Origin: Acinetobacter sp. ANC 7912
GTDB taxonomy: Bacteria; Pseudomonadota; Gammaproteobacteria; Pseudomonadales; Moraxellaceae
Assembly: GCF_039862785.1 (NCBI RefSeq)
Contig: NZ_CP156795.1
Coordinates: 620,001 to 684,000 of the forward strand
Direction of reading: 5' to 3'
DNA: 64,000 nt
Both the position numbers and the translations under genes were made by a program. The number at the start of each line of letters is the position of its first letter. Position 1 is the first letter of the stretch. A model generated the notes under the pieces. It worked only from the letters and a program-made list of their open reading frames with translations. It did not search any database and was not told the origin of the DNA. Below are positions 26,319 to 36,462 of this stretch, one piece after another.

Positions 26319-26950
26319 TCAGGCTGTGGAGTCAGACGTAGATAAGGAGTGACTGCCTTATAGCCTTTAGGGAAGCGTTGTTTGATTTCTTCCTCATCTT
26401 TGAGTGAAGGCACGATCACGACATCATCACCATGCTGCCAGTTCGCTGGGGTTGCCACTTTATGGTTGTCGGTCAGTTGCAATGAATCCACGACACGCAG
26501 AATTTCATGGAAATTACGGCCTGTAGATGCTGGATAAGTGATGATCAGACGTACTTTCTTGTTTGGATCAATGATCACCAGAGAACGGACAGTTAAAGTT
26601 TCGCTGGCATTCGGGTGAATGAAGTCATACAGCGTAGAGACTTTACGATCTTGATCCGCGATGATCGGGAAGTTCACCGTTGTATTTTGGGTTTCATTAA
26701 TGTCTTTAATCCAGCCGTGATGTGACTCTACGTCATCGACTGAAAGTGCGATTGCTTTGACGCCACGTTTTGCAAACTCATCTTTCAGTTTTGCAGTAAA
26801 GCCCAGTTCAGTGGTACATACCGGGGTATAGTCCGCTGGATGCGAGAACAGGATGCCCCAGCTGTCGCCTAAGAACTCATAAAAATTAATTAAGCCTTCG
26901 CTAGATTGTTGTTCGAAGTTTGGTGCGGTATCGCCTAAACGTAAAGCCAT
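26309..26950 (-). CDS. 1-Cys peroxiredoxin (Prx6 type)
   Basis: A 213-residue thiol peroxidase. The peroxidatic Cys45 lies in the Prx6-style PADYTPVCTTE motif. The long C-terminal domain (from about residue 160, WQHGDDVVIVPSL) and DNHKVATPANW are typical of Prx6/Tpx1-like enzymes. There is no resolving Cys in the usual place, so a 1-Cys mechanism is expected. It reduces H2O2 and organic peroxides in the cytosol. It is divergent from secA. Confidence 0.92.
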   Translation of the reverse strand: MALRLGDTAPNFEQQSSEGLINFYEFLGDSWGILFSHPADYTPVCTTELGFTAKLKDEFAKRGVKAIALSVDDVESHHGWIKDINETQNTTVNFPIIADQDRKVSTLYDFIHPNASETLTVRSLVIIDPNKKVRLIITYPASTGRNFHEILRVVDSLQLTDNHKVATPANWQHGDDVVIVPSLKDEEEIKQRFPKGYKAVTPYLRLTPQPEQN

Positions 26951-27274
26951 GTTATTTGCCTCAAATGTTCTGTTATTGGTTTCGATGAACCTAATATGAA
27001 CTAGTTTTTTTATGATTAAAAATAGTGTTTTTGGCTTTGCTTATGAGTAAAAGTGCTAAATGGGTAAAATCCATCTATCCGTTTTTGAACCAAACAACTT
27101 TCTATTTCACTATATTGCATGCTTAAAATTTGTTACATTAGCTTGCCTTAAGTCCTCGGGCTGGAAGCAGGGATCAGGTTTTTTTGCTAAAACCCTTGTA
27201 GTTCAAATTTCTAGCACCATAATAAACGACTAAGAACATATTCAATTGACAAGCAAGATTTAGAGAGTCTATTC
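26951..27274. other. divergent promoter region between peroxiredoxin gene and secA
   Basis: This 324-base region has a GC-richer patch (about 27150-27180, CCTCGGGCTGGAAGCAGG) followed by a T-run, in the leader of secA. No secM-like ORF was found. Confidence 0.4.
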
Positions 27275-30001
27275 ATGTTGGCAAGTCTGATCGGAGGAAT
27301 CTTCGGTACAAAAAATGAGCGCGAACTCAAACGTATGCGTAAAATCGTGGATAAGATTAATGCGCTCGAGCCGACGATATCAGCCCTAAGCGATGCAGAC
27401 TTATCTGCAAAAACTGAAGAATTCAAACAAAGATATAATAAGGGCGAAAGCCTGGATAAATTACTTCCTGAAGCGTTTGCAGTCTGCCGTGAAGCGGCAA
27501 AGCGTGTCATGGGAATGCGTCACTACGATGTACAGTTGATCGGTGGTATTACCCTGCATGAAGGCAAGATTGCCGAGATGCGTACCGGTGAAGGTAAAAC
27601 CCTGATGGGGACCTTGGCCTGTTACCTGAATGCCTTGAGCGGGCAGGGTGTGCATGTCATTACTGTGAACGATTACTTGGCACAGCGTGACGCCGAGTTA
27701 AACCGTCCACTGTTCGAATTCCTGGGTTTAAGCATCGGTATTATTTACTCCATGCAAAACCCGATGGAAAAAGCCGAAGCCTACAAAGCGGATATCACTT
27801 ACGGTACCAATAACGAATTTGGCTTCGACTATCTGCGTGACAACATGGTGTTCTCGCTGGCAGAGAAAAAACAGCGTGGTCTGACTTATGCCATTATCGA
27901 TGAGGTCGACTCGATCCTGATCGATGAAGCGCGTACACCACTGATTATCTCTGGTCAAAGTGAAGATTCATCTCAGCTATATACGCTGATCAATAACATT
28001 CCGCCAAAACTGCATGCGCAGAAAGAAGAAAAAGTGCCAGATGGCGGTCATTTCTGGATCGATGAAAAACAACGTTCTGTTGAAATCACTGAAGTTGGTT
28101 TCGAATTCATTGAAAATGAACTGATTCAGATGGGTCTGCTGGCAGAAGGTGAGAGTCTGTACTCAGCATCAAACCTGAATCTGGTGCATCACGTCACTGC
28201 AGCAATTCGTGCGCATTACCTGTATCAGCGCAACGTGCACTACATTGTGCATGAAGGCGAAGTGATCATCGTTGATGAGAACACCGGTCGTACTATGCCG
28301 GGCCGTCGCTGGTCTGAAGGTCTGCACCAGGCAGTTGAAGCGAAAGAAGGTCTGGAAATCCAGCCAGAAAACCAGACACTTGCAACGACAACTTTCCAGA
28401 ACTATTTCCGTCTTTACAAAAAGTTGTCGGGTATGACCGGTACGGCTGATACTGAAGCAGCGGAAATGAAAGAAATTTACGGTCTGGACGTGGTAATCAT
28501 TCCAACGCATCGTCCAATGATCCGTAATGACCAGAATGACCTGATTTACCTGAATCGTGAAGGTAAATACAACGCGATTATTCAGGAAATCAAACGTATT
28601 CAGGACGAAGGTGTTGCACCGATTCTGATTGGTACCGCAACCATTGAAGCATCGGAAATCCTGTCAGAGAAACTGAAAGAAGCCGGTATTGCTCACGAAG
28701 TCCTGAACGCAAAACAGCACGAACGTGAAGCAGACATTATTGCCCAGGCGGGTGCGCCAGGTGCGGTAACGATTGCCACTAACATGGCGGGTCGTGGTAC
28801 TGACATTCTGCTCGGCGGTAACTGGAAAGCCAAACTGGCAAAAATTGAAAACCCGACTCCTGAAGATGAAGAACGTCTGAAATCAGAATGGGAAGCAAAT
28901 CACGAAGCAGTATTGGCTTCTGGTGGTCTGCATATTATCGGTTCTGAACGTCACGAATCACGCCGTATTGATAACCAATTACGTGGTCGTGCCGGCCGTC
29001 AGGGTGACCCGGGTGTGTCACGTTTCTACCTGTCGCTTGAAGATGACTTGATGCGTATCTTCGCGGGTGACCGTATTGTATCGATGATGCGCGCGATGGG
29101 CTTGAAAGAAGATGAGGCGATTGAACACAAGATGGTGTCTCGCTCAATCGAAAATGCACAGCGTAAGGTGGAAGCACGTAACTTTGACATCCGTAAGAAC
29201 CTGTTGAAATACGATGACGTGAATAACGAACAGCGTAAGATCATCTATACGCAACGTGACGAAATTCTGGCTGCAGAATCGCTGCAGGATTACATCGAAG
29301 AAATGATCCGTGATGTGATGAAGGGCATGATCGCGAACTACATTCCACCTGAATCGATTCACGACCAGTGGGATATTGATGGTCTAGAAGCTGCACTGCA
29401 TGAAGATCTGAACATTGATCTGCCAATCAACCAATGGCTGGAAGAAGATCGCCGTCTGGATGAAGAAGGTCTGATTGAACGGATTACCGATTCTGCGATT
29501 GAGCGCTACCGCGAACGTCGTGAACAGATGGGTGCTGAATCTGCGGCAACGCTGGAACGTCACTTCCTGTTGAATTCACTTGATCGCCACTGGAAAGAGC
29601 ATCTGGCGGCGATGGATTATTTACGTCAGGGTATCCACCTACGCGGTTATGCACAGAAGAACCCGGAACAGGAATACAAGAAAGAAGCCTTCAACCTGTT
29701 TGTGAATATGCTGGGCGTAATCAAATCCGATGTAGTTATGGATCTGTCGCGTATCCATGTGCCAACTGCTGAAGAGCTGGCTGAGATGGAAGCGCAGCAG
29801 CAGGCGCAAGCTGAAGCAATGCGTATCCAGTTATCTCATCAGGAGTTTGACAGCCTGCTGGCAGATGAAGAAGAGGACACTACCCAGCAAAATGCCAATG
29901 CAACGCCAGTTGCCCCCGTATTTGAAGCACCTGCAAGCCGTAATTCACCTTGTCCATGTGGTTCAGGCCTGAAATACAAACAGTGTCACGGTAAAATTTA
30001 A
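27275..30001 (+). CDS. secA: preprotein translocase ATPase SecA
   Basis: A 908-residue motor that pushes unfolded preproteins through SecYEG. Walker A is at residues 102-109 (MRTGEGKT) and Walker B-like [19 protein letters not shown] near 209. The preprotein-crosslinking domain, [14 protein letters not shown] (motif V), [19 protein letters not shown] (motif VI) and a helical scaffold follow. The C-terminus has the zinc-binding SEC-C motif [14 protein letters not shown], which contacts SecB and lipid. The length is normal. It is transcribed alone with a strong terminator. Confidence 0.98.
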   Translation: MLASLIGGIFGTKNERELKRMRKIVDKINALEPTISALSDADLSAKTEEFKQRYNKGESLDKLLPEAFAVCREAAKRVMGMRHYDVQLIGGITLHEGKIAEMRTGEGKTLMGTLACYLNALSGQGVHVITVNDYLAQRDAELNRPLFEFLGLSIGIIYSMQNPMEKAEAYKADITYGTNNEFGFDYLRDNMVFSLAEKKQRGLTYAIIDEVDSILIDEARTPLIISGQSEDSSQLYTLINNIPPKLHAQKEEKVPDGGHFWIDEKQRSVEITEVGFEFIENELIQMGLLAEGESLYSASNLNLVHHVTAAIRAHYLYQRNVHYIVHEGEVIIVDENTGRTMPGRRWSEGLHQAVEAKEGLEIQPENQTLATTTFQNYFRLYKKLSGMTGTADTEAAEMKEIYGLDVVIIPTHRPMIRNDQNDLIYLNREGKYNAIIQEIKRIQDEGVAPILIGTATIEASEILSEKLKEAGIAHEVLNAKQHEREADIIAQAGAPGAVTIATNMAGRGTDILLGGNWKAKLAKIENPTPEDEERLKSEWEANHEAVLASGGLHIIGSERHESRRIDNQLRGRAGRQGDPGVSRFYLSLEDDLMRIFAGDRIVSMMRAMGLKEDEAIEHKMVSRSIENAQRKVEARNFDIRKNLLKYDDVNNEQRKIIYTQRDEILAAESLQDYIEEMIRDVMKGMIANYIPPESIHDQWDIDGLEAALHEDLNIDLPINQWLEEDRRLDEEGLIERITDSAIERYRERREQMGAESAATLERHFLLNSLDRHWKEHLAAMDYLRQGIHLRGYAQKNPEQEYKKEAFNLFVNMLGVIKSDVVMDLSRIHVPTAEELAEMEAQQQAQAEAMRIQLSHQEFDSLLADEEEDTTQQNANATPVAPVFEAPASRNSPCPCGSGLKYKQCHGKI

Positions 30002-30010
30002 CCGTTAGAA

Positions 30011-30042
30011 AAAAATCAGAGCTTTCGGGCTCTGATTTTTTT
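30011..30042 (+). terminator. terminator of secA
   Basis: AAAAATCAGAGC / GCTCTGATTTTT with a six-base loop and a T-run, ten bases after the secA stop. Confidence 0.95.
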
Positions 30043-30137
30043 ATGTGAAAAATTCTTTCAAAAACATTTTTCGATTTGCAGAAAAACACGTTAAGTGTTA
30101 TTTAGTTGCTCATTGGATATTGAAAAGCGGACAGACA

Positions 30138-30488
30138 ATGAAAACATTATTAAAACCGTTCATGATTGCAGCTTTGGCAATCCCGACTTTAACTTTTGCA
30201 GCTTCAGAAACAACTGTAGATAAAGTGAAACAGGCCGTTGGTCCAACGACTGCGCCAGTTCAGGTGGATGCGAATGGTCAGGTAACAGTGGAAAGCCCAC
30301 GTACCGGTATCCGTTATACCTTTGCCAATTCAAACCGCCCAATCGTCCTGCAAACACAGGCGATTGCAGCAGCCAATGCTGCCAACGCTGATCGTATCGT
30401 CGCGTCTAATCCGGCACTGTCTGCGACCAGTCAGCAGCAGGCAAAACAGGCATTATTGAACGAAGCAGCACAATTGGCACAAAACTAA
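30138..30488 (+). CDS. small secreted protein of unknown function
   Basis: A 116-residue protein. Residues 1-22 are a clear Sec signal peptide (MKTLLKPFMIAALAIPTLTFA), followed by a short mature chain with a beta-like part (VQVDANGQVTVESP) and an Ala/Gln-rich helical tail. I do not recognise the family. The ATG at 30138 is chosen because it starts the signal peptide; the open frame reaches upstream to 30045 without protein-like character. It has its own terminator, between secA and argJ. Confidence 0.75.
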   Translation: MKTLLKPFMIAALAIPTLTFAASETTVDKVKQAVGPTTAPVQVDANGQVTVESPRTGIRYTFANSNRPIVLQTQAIAAANAANADRIVASNPALSATSQQQAKQALLNEAAQLAQN

Positions 30489-30515
30489 GTTTCACTTGTT
30501 TTTGTGGGTTGAAAG

Positions 30516-30543
30516 AAAACCAGTCGTTATGGCTGGTTTTTTA
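30516..30543 (+). terminator. terminator of the small secreted protein gene
   Basis: AAAACCAG / CTGGTTTT with a nine-base loop, followed by TTATT. Confidence 0.8.
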
Positions 30544-30652
30544 TTGTGAAAAACCATAAGAAAACTGAATGTCTATCAGGCTTTGGCTCGATTTTTTGAT
30601 GAAGATCAACTAAGCTGTATTTTTCTGAAACTTCAATATTGGACATTTAAAA

Positions 30653-31873
30653 ATGGCAGTTGGTGACGTATCTATGCCACAGATGCATGTGGTCAAAGGC
30701 ATTAGAATTGGTTCGGCAGAAGCGTATGTGCGCTATCAGAACCGACGCGACCTGGTGATATTCGAACTGGCTGCAGGCTCCAATGTTGCAGGTGTATTTA
30801 CCCAGAATGCGTTCTGCGCGGCACCTGTGCATGTTTCTAAAGCACATTTAAAAGCAGGTAACCCGCGTTACCTGGTCATCAATACTGGTAATGCCAATGC
30901 CGGTACCGGTCCTACAGGGATGGCGAATGCCGAAGCCACTTGTGCCAAACTGGCTGAACTGGCTGGCGTAAAAAATACTGAAGTGCTGCCATTCTCAACC
31001 GGTGTGATCGGTGAGCAATTACCGATGGATCGTCTGCTCAGTGGTTTGCAGCCTGCGTTAGACTCATTGCGTGATGATGCTTGGGTAGATGCAGCCACTG
31101 GTATTATGACCACAGACACCACACCAAAGGGTGCATCTGAGCAGTTCATACTGGATGGCATTACCTATACCATGACCGGTATTTCCAAAGGTGCCGGCAT
31201 GATTCGTCCCAACATGGCGACCATGCTGAGCTATGTGGCGACCGATGTGCCAATTAGCCGTGAACTGGTACAGCAACTGCTGTCGACTGCAGTCAATGTG
31301 TCATTTAACCGTATTACCATTGATGGTGATACTTCAACCAATGACTCCTGTATTTTCATTGCAACTGGTCAGGCAGGTGGTGCTGAGATCACGTCACAAG
31401 ATGATCCACGCTACGCAACTGTACTAGACGTGTTAACCCGGGTGATGAAACGTCTGGCACAACTGATCGTGCGTGATGGTGAGGGTGCAACTAAATTTAT
31501 TACCGTTGCAGTTGAAGGCGGTGCCAATACCCAGGAATGTTGTGATATTGCTTATAGCATTGCCCATTCTCCACTGGTAAAAACTGCAATTTTCGCTTCT
31601 GATCCAAACTGGGGTCGTATCCTGGCTGCGATTGGTTATGCCGGCGTACCAAACTTAGACGTTGCAAAAATTCAGGTTTGGTTAGATGATGTACAAATCT
31701 GTAAGGATGGTGGTGCAGCAGCCGACTACACGGAAGAAGCGGGTGCACGCGTGATGGCTCAGCCAGAAATGACCATTCGTGTTGACCTGGGACGAGGTGA
31801 GGCAAAAGACACGGTCTATACCTGTGACCTGTCTTATGATTATGTCCGAATCAATGCGGACTATCGCTCATAA
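30653..31873 (+). CDS. argJ: bifunctional ornithine acetyltransferase / N-acetylglutamate synthase
   Basis: A 406-residue enzyme of the cyclic arginine pathway that moves the acetyl group from N-acetylornithine to glutamate. The autoprocessing site is visible in RPNMATMLS: cleavage occurs before Thr190, which becomes the nucleophile of the beta chain. Other family stretches are [27 protein letters not shown] and [13 protein letters not shown]. The ATG at 30653 begins the ORF, and M8 is a weaker alternative. It is flanked by terminators, so it is monocistronic. Confidence 0.96.
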   Translation: MAVGDVSMPQMHVVKGIRIGSAEAYVRYQNRRDLVIFELAAGSNVAGVFTQNAFCAAPVHVSKAHLKAGNPRYLVINTGNANAGTGPTGMANAEATCAKLAELAGVKNTEVLPFSTGVIGEQLPMDRLLSGLQPALDSLRDDAWVDAATGIMTTDTTPKGASEQFILDGITYTMTGISKGAGMIRPNMATMLSYVATDVPISRELVQQLLSTAVNVSFNRITIDGDTSTNDSCIFIATGQAGGAEITSQDDPRYATVLDVLTRVMKRLAQLIVRDGEGATKFITVAVEGGANTQECCDIAYSIAHSPLVKTAIFASDPNWGRILAAIGYAGVPNLDVAKIQVWLDDVQICKDGGAAADYTEEAGARVMAQPEMTIRVDLGRGEAKDTVYTCDLSYDYVRINADYRS

Positions 31874-31885
31874 TGCTGATTGATG

Positions 31886-31912
31886 AAAAGCCTCCGTATG
31901 GGGGCTTTTTTT
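31886..31912 (+). terminator. terminator of argJ
   Basis: AAAAGCCTCC, loop GTAT and GGGGGCTTTT followed by a T-run. Confidence 0.93.
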
Positions 31913-32029
31913 ATACTTTTTATTTTTTACTAACTGGTCAAAAATAGCGCATTGCCAGAGTTGGCCAGATATTGATGTAGGGTAGATGTTCGCAGGCCAG
32001 CGAACATATAGGAAAGAGAAGACGTTATT

Positions 32030-33097
32030 ATGAATGATGCGACCAAACTGATAGCCAATGAAGCTAAATCAATCGTGCAGGCGCATTTAGAACGCTTGGG
32101 CGAGCCGAAAGAGCATCAGTTAAGTGAACAGGCCAAACAGGAAAAGTTTGCACAGATTCAGGCGGAGCTAAAGAAACGCGATGCGGTATTGGTAGCCCAT
32201 TATTATTGTGATCCTGAAGTACAGGAATTAGCAGAGTTAACTGGTGGTTGTGTATCCGATTCATTGGAAATGGCACGTTTTGGTCGCGATCATCCGGCAT
32301 CAACTTTGGTGGTCGCTGGTGTGAAATTCATGGGGGAAACCTCAAAAATCCTGTCACCAAATAAAACGGTATTAATGCCAACCTTGGAAGCGACCTGTTC
32401 ATTAGATCTCGGTTGTCCAGTAGATGAGTTTACCAAGTTCTGTGATGAGCATCCTGACCATACCGTGGTAGTGTATGCCAATACTTCGGCAGCTGTGAAG
32501 GCTCGTGCAGACTGGGTGGTGACTTCAAGCTGTGCTGTTGAAATTGTTGAACATTTGGATAGTCTGGGCGAGAAAATTATCTGGGCACCAGACCAGCACC
32601 TAGGTCGTTATATTCAAAAGAAAACTGGTGCAGATATGCTGCTTTGGGATGGCGCATGTATCGTACATGAAGAATTTCGTTCTCGCGGGATCGCCAACAT
32701 GAAAGCCCTGTATCCAGATGCAGCCGTATTGGTACACCCGGAATCACCAGAATCAGTAGTTGAAATTGCTGATGCTGTAGGTAGTACATCTCAACTCATT
32801 AAAGCGGCCCAAACTTTGCCACATGAACGTCTGATCGTGGCGACGGACCGTGGTATTTTCTACAAGATGCAGCAGGCAGTTCCAAACAAGATTCTGATTG
32901 AAGCACCAACTGCTGGGGAAGGGGCGACTTGTCGCTCTTGTGCACACTGTCCATGGATGGCCATGAATGAACTGGATGGCATTTTGCATATCTTACAGCA
33001 GGGTGATCAGGAAATTCATGTCGATCCAGCTTTAGCAGGACGGGCGAAATTACCATTGGATCGCATGCTGGACTTTAGTGCCAATCTAAAACGTTAA
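32030..33097 (+). CDS. nadA: quinolinate synthase
   Basis: A 355-residue [4Fe-4S] enzyme that condenses iminoaspartate with dihydroxyacetone phosphate in NAD synthesis. The cluster ligands are Cys in EATCSLD, in DGACIVHE and in the [10 protein letters not shown] segment near the C-terminus. [14 protein letters not shown] and [12 protein letters not shown] are family signatures. The ATG at 32030 is preceded by GGAAAGAGAAG. The gene is followed by the tRNA cluster. Confidence 0.96.
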   Translation: MNDATKLIANEAKSIVQAHLERLGEPKEHQLSEQAKQEKFAQIQAELKKRDAVLVAHYYCDPEVQELAELTGGCVSDSLEMARFGRDHPASTLVVAGVKFMGETSKILSPNKTVLMPTLEATCSLDLGCPVDEFTKFCDEHPDHTVVVYANTSAAVKARADWVVTSSCAVEIVEHLDSLGEKIIWAPDQHLGRYIQKKTGADMLLWDGACIVHEEFRSRGIANMKALYPDAAVLVHPESPESVVEIADAVGSTSQLIKAAQTLPHERLIVATDRGIFYKMQQAVPNKILIEAPTAGEGATCRSCAHCPWMAMNELDGILHILQQGDQEIHVDPALAGRAKLPLDRMLDFSANLKR

Positions 33098-33175
33098 AAT
33101 TTGTTTAAAAAATGGCTGAAATGCTTGATAAATATACGTTTGAAGCGTTTTTTTGATTTTTTTTAAATATAGGTG

Positions 33176-33204
33176 TTGACGTCTCAGGGCGTCACGCCTA
33201 GAAT
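33176..33204 (+). promoter_or_regulatory. strong promoter of the tRNA cluster
   Basis: TTGACG (33176-33181), a 17-base spacer and TAGAAT (33199-33204), 47 bases before the first tRNA, with a GC-rich discriminator nearby. Confidence 0.85.
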
Positions 33205-33250
33205 GCACACCGTACCAAGCGAATAGCTTGATGCGAAAGCTGAGATGAAT

Positions 33251-33327
33251 CGGAGCATAGCACAGCCTGGTAGTGCACCTGGTTTGGGACCAGGGGGTCG
33301 TAGGTTCGAATCCTACTGCTCCGACCA
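33251..33327 (+). tRNA. tRNA-Pro (anticodon TGG), copy 1
   Basis: A 77-base cloverleaf with acceptor CGGAGCA, anticodon loop TTTGGGA, T-loop GTTCGAATC and an encoded CCA end. Confidence 0.97.
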
Positions 33328-33362
33328 ATTCTTCAAGGCAGATGATGTAAATCATCAGTAAA

Positions 33363-33439
33363 GCGCTTGTAGCTCAGTTGGATAGAGCATCCGCCTTCTA
33401 AGCGGATGGTCACAGGTTCGAATCCTGTCAGGCGCGCCA
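33363..33439 (+). tRNA. tRNA-Arg (anticodon TCT)
   Basis: A 77-base cloverleaf with acceptor GCGCTTG/CAGGCGC, anticodon loop CTTCTAA, T-loop GTTCGAATC and an encoded CCA. Confidence 0.97.
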
Positions 33440-33471
33440 TTTGGTCGCTTGATTTTAAGAACCAAGGCAAT

Positions 33472-33548
33472 GGTGGATGTAGCTCAGTTGGTAGAGCCCC
33501 GGATTGTGATTCCGGTTGTCGTGGGTTCGAATCCCATCATTCACCCCA
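33472..33548 (+). tRNA. tRNA-His (anticodon GTG), copy 1
   Basis: A 77-base tRNA with the extra 5' G (G-1) typical of tRNA-His, anticodon loop TTGTGAT and an encoded CCA. First member of a duplicated His-Pro unit. Confidence 0.97.
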
Positions 33549-33566
33549 ACTCTTATGAGTTAAATT

Positions 33567-33643
33567 CGGAGCATAGCACAGCCTGGTAGTGCACCTGGTT
33601 TGGGACCAGGGGGTCGTAGGTTCGAATCCTACTGCTCCGACCA
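33567..33643 (+). tRNA. tRNA-Pro (anticodon TGG), copy 2
   Basis: Identical to copy 1; 18 bases after tRNA-His copy 1. Confidence 0.97.
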
Positions 33644-33671
33644 TCTTCTTCGGTGGTTGAGAATAAAAGAT

Positions 33672-33692
33672 ACCGCGTACAGCGGTTTTTTT
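33672..33692 (+). terminator. terminator inside the tRNA cluster
   Basis: ACCGC, loop GTACA and GCGGT with seven Ts, between the two His-Pro units. Confidence 0.75.
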
Positions 33693-33720
33693 ACGTCTTA
33701 AAATGAAGAAACACCGTGAT

Positions 33721-33797
33721 GGTGGATGTAGCTCAGTTGGTAGAGCCCCGGATTGTGATTCCGGTTGTCGTGGGTTCGAATCCCATCATTCACCCCA
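33721..33797 (+). tRNA. tRNA-His (anticodon GTG), copy 2
   Basis: Identical to copy 1; it starts the second His-Pro unit, after a terminator-like hairpin. Confidence 0.97.
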
Positions 33798-33815
33798 ACT
33801 CTTATGAGTTAAATT

Positions 33816-33892
33816 CGGAGCATAGCACAGCCTGGTAGTGCACCTGGTTTGGGACCAGGGGGTCGTAGGTTCGAATCCTACTGCTCCGACCA
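33816..33892 (+). tRNA. tRNA-Pro (anticodon TGG), copy 3
   Basis: Identical to copies 1 and 2; last tRNA of the cluster. Confidence 0.97.
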
Positions 33893-33915
33893 TCTTCTTA
33901 AGTAAAATTGTAGAT

Positions 33916-33937
33916 ACCGCGTTAAGCGGTTTTTTTA
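33916..33937 (+). terminator. terminator of the tRNA cluster
   Basis: ACCGC, loop GTTAA and GCGGT with seven Ts, a paralogue of the hairpin at 33672. Confidence 0.8.
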
Positions 33938-34014
33938 TGTCTGGAATTTGGGTTTTGATAATAAAAATAAAACTATAAATTGAGTGATTTTTCTTTTAGT
34001 TATTCTGTGTTTTT

Positions 34015-34200
34015 TGACATCCTCTCCGACCTAAAGGACGGAGATTCCTCCTGCGAGACGCCCATGTCCGAGCGCAAGAATATTCAGTGCTGAGTTTATA
34101 TCTCTATCGTGGAATGTACCGCACTCCACACACTGCCATTCTCTTATTCCAAGTCCTGCTCTACCTTTCAGACTACTGGAGCGTGAGCCGCAGCACGAGC
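34015..34200 (-). ncRNA. probable omega-RNA (reRNA) region of TnpB
   Basis: In IS200/IS605 elements the guide RNA of TnpB is made from the 3' end of tnpB and the adjacent transposon end. The stretch from the tnpB C-terminal codons through the end hairpin to the flank near 34015 is therefore the expected scaffold. The guide would read the flanking sequence beyond GATGTCA. This is inferred from family knowledge and not from a covariance match. Confidence 0.4.
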
Positions 34201-35092
34201 AAGTTTGGGTGGTATAGGCTTCATTGACTTCTTCATACCATACCCCTGCGTTCTCGCATTTATACTTGAGCATGGTTCTTAAGGTCGTCCAACCTGCATC
34301 GAGTACAGACTTAGCTAATTTTGTCTGTGCCAATGCTTTGGCATTCACATTACCAACGAAGATGGCTGCATGTTCATTCACCAGTTTATGACTGAATTGA
34401 TGCAGCATATTTTGACGTAGATTTTTGATCTTGGCATGAATCGCTTTGACACGTTTTTTATTTCTTGCTCTTTGAGCAATACCAAGTTTTTGTTCATATT
34501 GACGATAGATTTTAGGCGCTTTGAACTTTACACCATCTGAGCAAGTCGCAAGGTCTTTGAGTCCTAGATCAATGCCAATTGAGGTTTTAGCGGTGGTTTT
34601 CTCTGTTTTAATTGAATCAACCACAAGACATACATACCAACGCCCTCGGCTATCCTCGACAAACGAGCCTGTTTTAACATTGTATTTACTTAGTCCGTAA
34701 CTGTCCCATAGCTTGAATTGATGCTTGCCGTATTGGACATACCCATCGGCATATTTCACCGCCACTTTTTTAAATGGAATCCAACCGAGAGAACGTCTAG
34801 CATTTTTTTTGTTACTGACACGCCATTTTAGCTTGGCTTTTTTAAATTGCTTTCTTCGAGTAACTAATTCTTCCGCAACTGCCTGTATGGTTTGGCTGTG
34901 CAAATTGCACTCTTTTGATGTACCTTTCGTGTATTTAGCAATATCGTAAGCTGAAAAGAATTGTTGTTTTCTTTGCAAGTGTTTAAAACACAAATCATTG
35001 ACATAGTTCCAGACAAAATTAACTTCAGATGCCAATTGGTCTAGCACCTTGCAATGTTTGTCTTTTATGCGTAATTTAAGTGTCTTCATCAC
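34031..35092 (-). CDS. TnpB-type RNA-guided endonuclease (IS200/IS605 OrfB)
   Basis: A 353-residue, apparently intact TnpB. An N-terminal WED/REC region (KTLKLRIKDKH, NFVWNYVND) precedes a RuvC nuclease: RuvC-I Asp175 in SIGIDLGLKDLA and RuvC-III DRDINSALNIL with Asp331. A zinc finger has Cys298/Cys301 and Cys321/Cys324. At the usual RuvC-II glutamate position the sequence reads FVGNVN (Gly247), whereas a Glu occurs later in EVNEAYTTQTC (Glu291), as in TnpBs reported to have a relocated catalytic glutamate. It probably cuts DNA at the donor site to retain the element. It is divergent from the broken tnpA. Confidence 0.9.
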   Translation of the reverse strand: MMKTLKLRIKDKHCKVLDQLASEVNFVWNYVNDLCFKHLQRKQQFFSAYDIAKYTKGTSKECNLHSQTIQAVAEELVTRRKQFKKAKLKWRVSNKKNARRSLGWIPFKKVAVKYADGYVQYGKHQFKLWDSYGLSKYNVKTGSFVEDSRGRWYVCLVVDSIKTEKTTAKTSIGIDLGLKDLATCSDGVKFKAPKIYRQYEQKLGIAQRARNKKRVKAIHAKIKNLRQNMLHQFSHKLVNEHAAIFVGNVNAKALAQTKLAKSVLDAGWTTLRTMLKYKCENAGVWYEEVNEAYTTQTCSCCGSRSSSLKGRAGLGIREWQCVECGTFHDRDINSALNILALGHGRLAGGISVL

Positions 35093-35388
35093 TAAAATAT
35101 ATTTGGTCTATGGATAATAGTCAAGAGATTAGAACAGGTCGTCACTGTGTTTTTAATATGCACGTTCATTTAGTCTTTGTGGCTAAATATCGTAGAGATG
35201 TTTTTACCAAAGCTATGCTCGAAACTATGAATGAAGTATTCAAGCGCATTTGCTTAGACTTTGAAGCTAAGTTGGTAGAATTTGATGGTGAGCATGATCA
35301 TGTTCATTTACTTGTGAACTATCCACCAAAAGTAGCTATTTCTAGCTTGGTTAACAGCCTAAAAGGTGCATCTAGTCGTATTTTAAGA

Positions 35389-36462
35389 GGCGGATTCAAG
35401 CGGCAAGTGCAACAGTATAAAAACCAGCCATAACTTCACTCGGTGTATACCAACCTAGCGTTTTTCTAGGACGATGGTTGAGTGCAAATTCTATCTGCTC
35501 TATTTGTTCGTTTGACACGTCATCAAACGATGATGATTTTGGCAGATATTGACGGATTAAACCATTCGTATTTTCATTTCTAGCTCGCTGAATAGACTTG
35601 TAAGGATCAGCAAAATACGTCTCTATCCCGGCATCAGTAATTCTTTTGTGTTCGGAAAATTCTTTACCATTATCAAATGTCACACTATAAGCATGGCTCA
35701 TTCGTAAACGATCTAACGCACAAGTAATCGTTTGAGAGGATGCTCTCGTTGATCCTAAATGAACAATATGTACATACAGGCTCTTTCGATCAACAAGGGT
35801 TAATAAAGCACCTTTATGATGTTTACCAATCACCGTGTCACCTTCGAAATCTCCTAAACGTTGTCGTTGATCAATGACCTGGTCTCGACAGTGAATACTT
35901 GTTTTATCAATGATTTGCCCCCTACGATCCGTGTTTTTGTAACCTCGTTTTCGATATTTCTTCTGATGCCTTAAGTGTAGATGGAGTTTACCGCCTTTTG
36001 ATTTATCTTGATAAATGTACTGGTAAATCCACTCATGTGAAGGTACATCCAGCCAACCGCGTTGTGTTAAAGCACCTGAAATTTGTTCTGGTGACCAGTC
36101 CAAGCCAATTAAATAATCAATATAGGCGAAGGCAAATGCTGTCATTGATGAGGAAGGACGGTACCGTCTTTGACTTGCAAATTTAGCTGCCTGTTGAGCC
36201 CTATATCCACGTTGCCCAGTATTTCTTTTTAATTCACGGTAGATGGTTGATCGTGAACGCCCTAACTCCCGAGCAAGGTTAGCGATTGAGCTTTTACTTT
36301 TCAAAGTAGCATAAATTTCGTATCTTTCATCTTGAGAAAGTTGGGTGTATTTCTTCATTGTGTGCTTTCCAATTGCGAGTTGAAAAAGTCTAATGATTCT
36401 ATGAATACACCTAACTTTTTCAACTAACTACAAATGTGTCGCACTTGGGATTTGGATCTGCG
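35389..36462 (-). mobile_element. IS30-family insertion sequence (IS18-like), inside tnpA
   Basis: A 1074-bp element with 26-bp imperfect inverted repeats. The left one begins GGCGGATTCAAG and the right one (complement) CGCAGATCCAAA; both continue to CAAGTGC(A/G)ACA. It is flanked by a 3-bp target duplication AGA (35386-35388, 36463-36465). The ends resemble the GATTCAA...CAACA ends of IS30. The size equals what I recall for Acinetobacter IS18, but the name needs a database match. Confidence 0.92.
35396..36358 (-). CDS. IS30-family transposase
   Basis: A 320-residue DDE transposase. It has an N-terminal helix-turn-helix (QDERYEIYATLKS, then IANLARELGRSRSTIYREL). The catalytic core has Asp in DFEGDTVIGKH, Asp in TFDNGKEFSEH and Glu in RNENTNGLIRQYLPK. 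The C-terminal NHRPRKTLGWYTPSEV motif is typical of IS30. The stop codon TGA lies inside the left inverted repeat. The gene is intact. Confidence 0.95.
   Translation of the reverse strand: MKKYTQLSQDERYEIYATLKSKSSIANLARELGRSRSTIYRELKRNTGQRGYRAQQAAKFASQRRYRPSSSMTAFAFAYIDYLIGLDWSPEQISGALTQRGWLDVPSHEWIYQYIYQDKSKGGKLHLHLRHQKKYRKRGYKNTDRRGQIIDKTSIHCRDQVIDQRQRLGDFEGDTVIGKHHKGALLTLVDRKSLYVHIVHLGSTRASSQTITCALDRLRMSHAYSVTFDNGKEFSEHKRITDAGIETYFADPYKSIQRARNENTNGLIRQYLPKSSSFDDVSNEQIEQIEFALNHRPRKTLGWYTPSEVMAGFYTVALAA

Larger units (their letters stand above)
33472..33937 (+). repeat. tandem duplication of a tRNA-His/tRNA-Pro/terminator unit
   Basis: The unit starting at 33472 repeats from 33721 (249-base period). 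The tRNAs and the spacer between them (ACTCTTATGAGTTAAATT) are identical. The trailers diverge, but each ends in a related hairpin ACCGC...GCGGT followed by Ts. Confidence 0.9.

Noticed and set aside
33251..33892. Regularly spaced repeats as a CRISPR array
   Set aside because: The repeats are tRNA genes with cloverleaf structure and CCA ends, and no cas genes are present.
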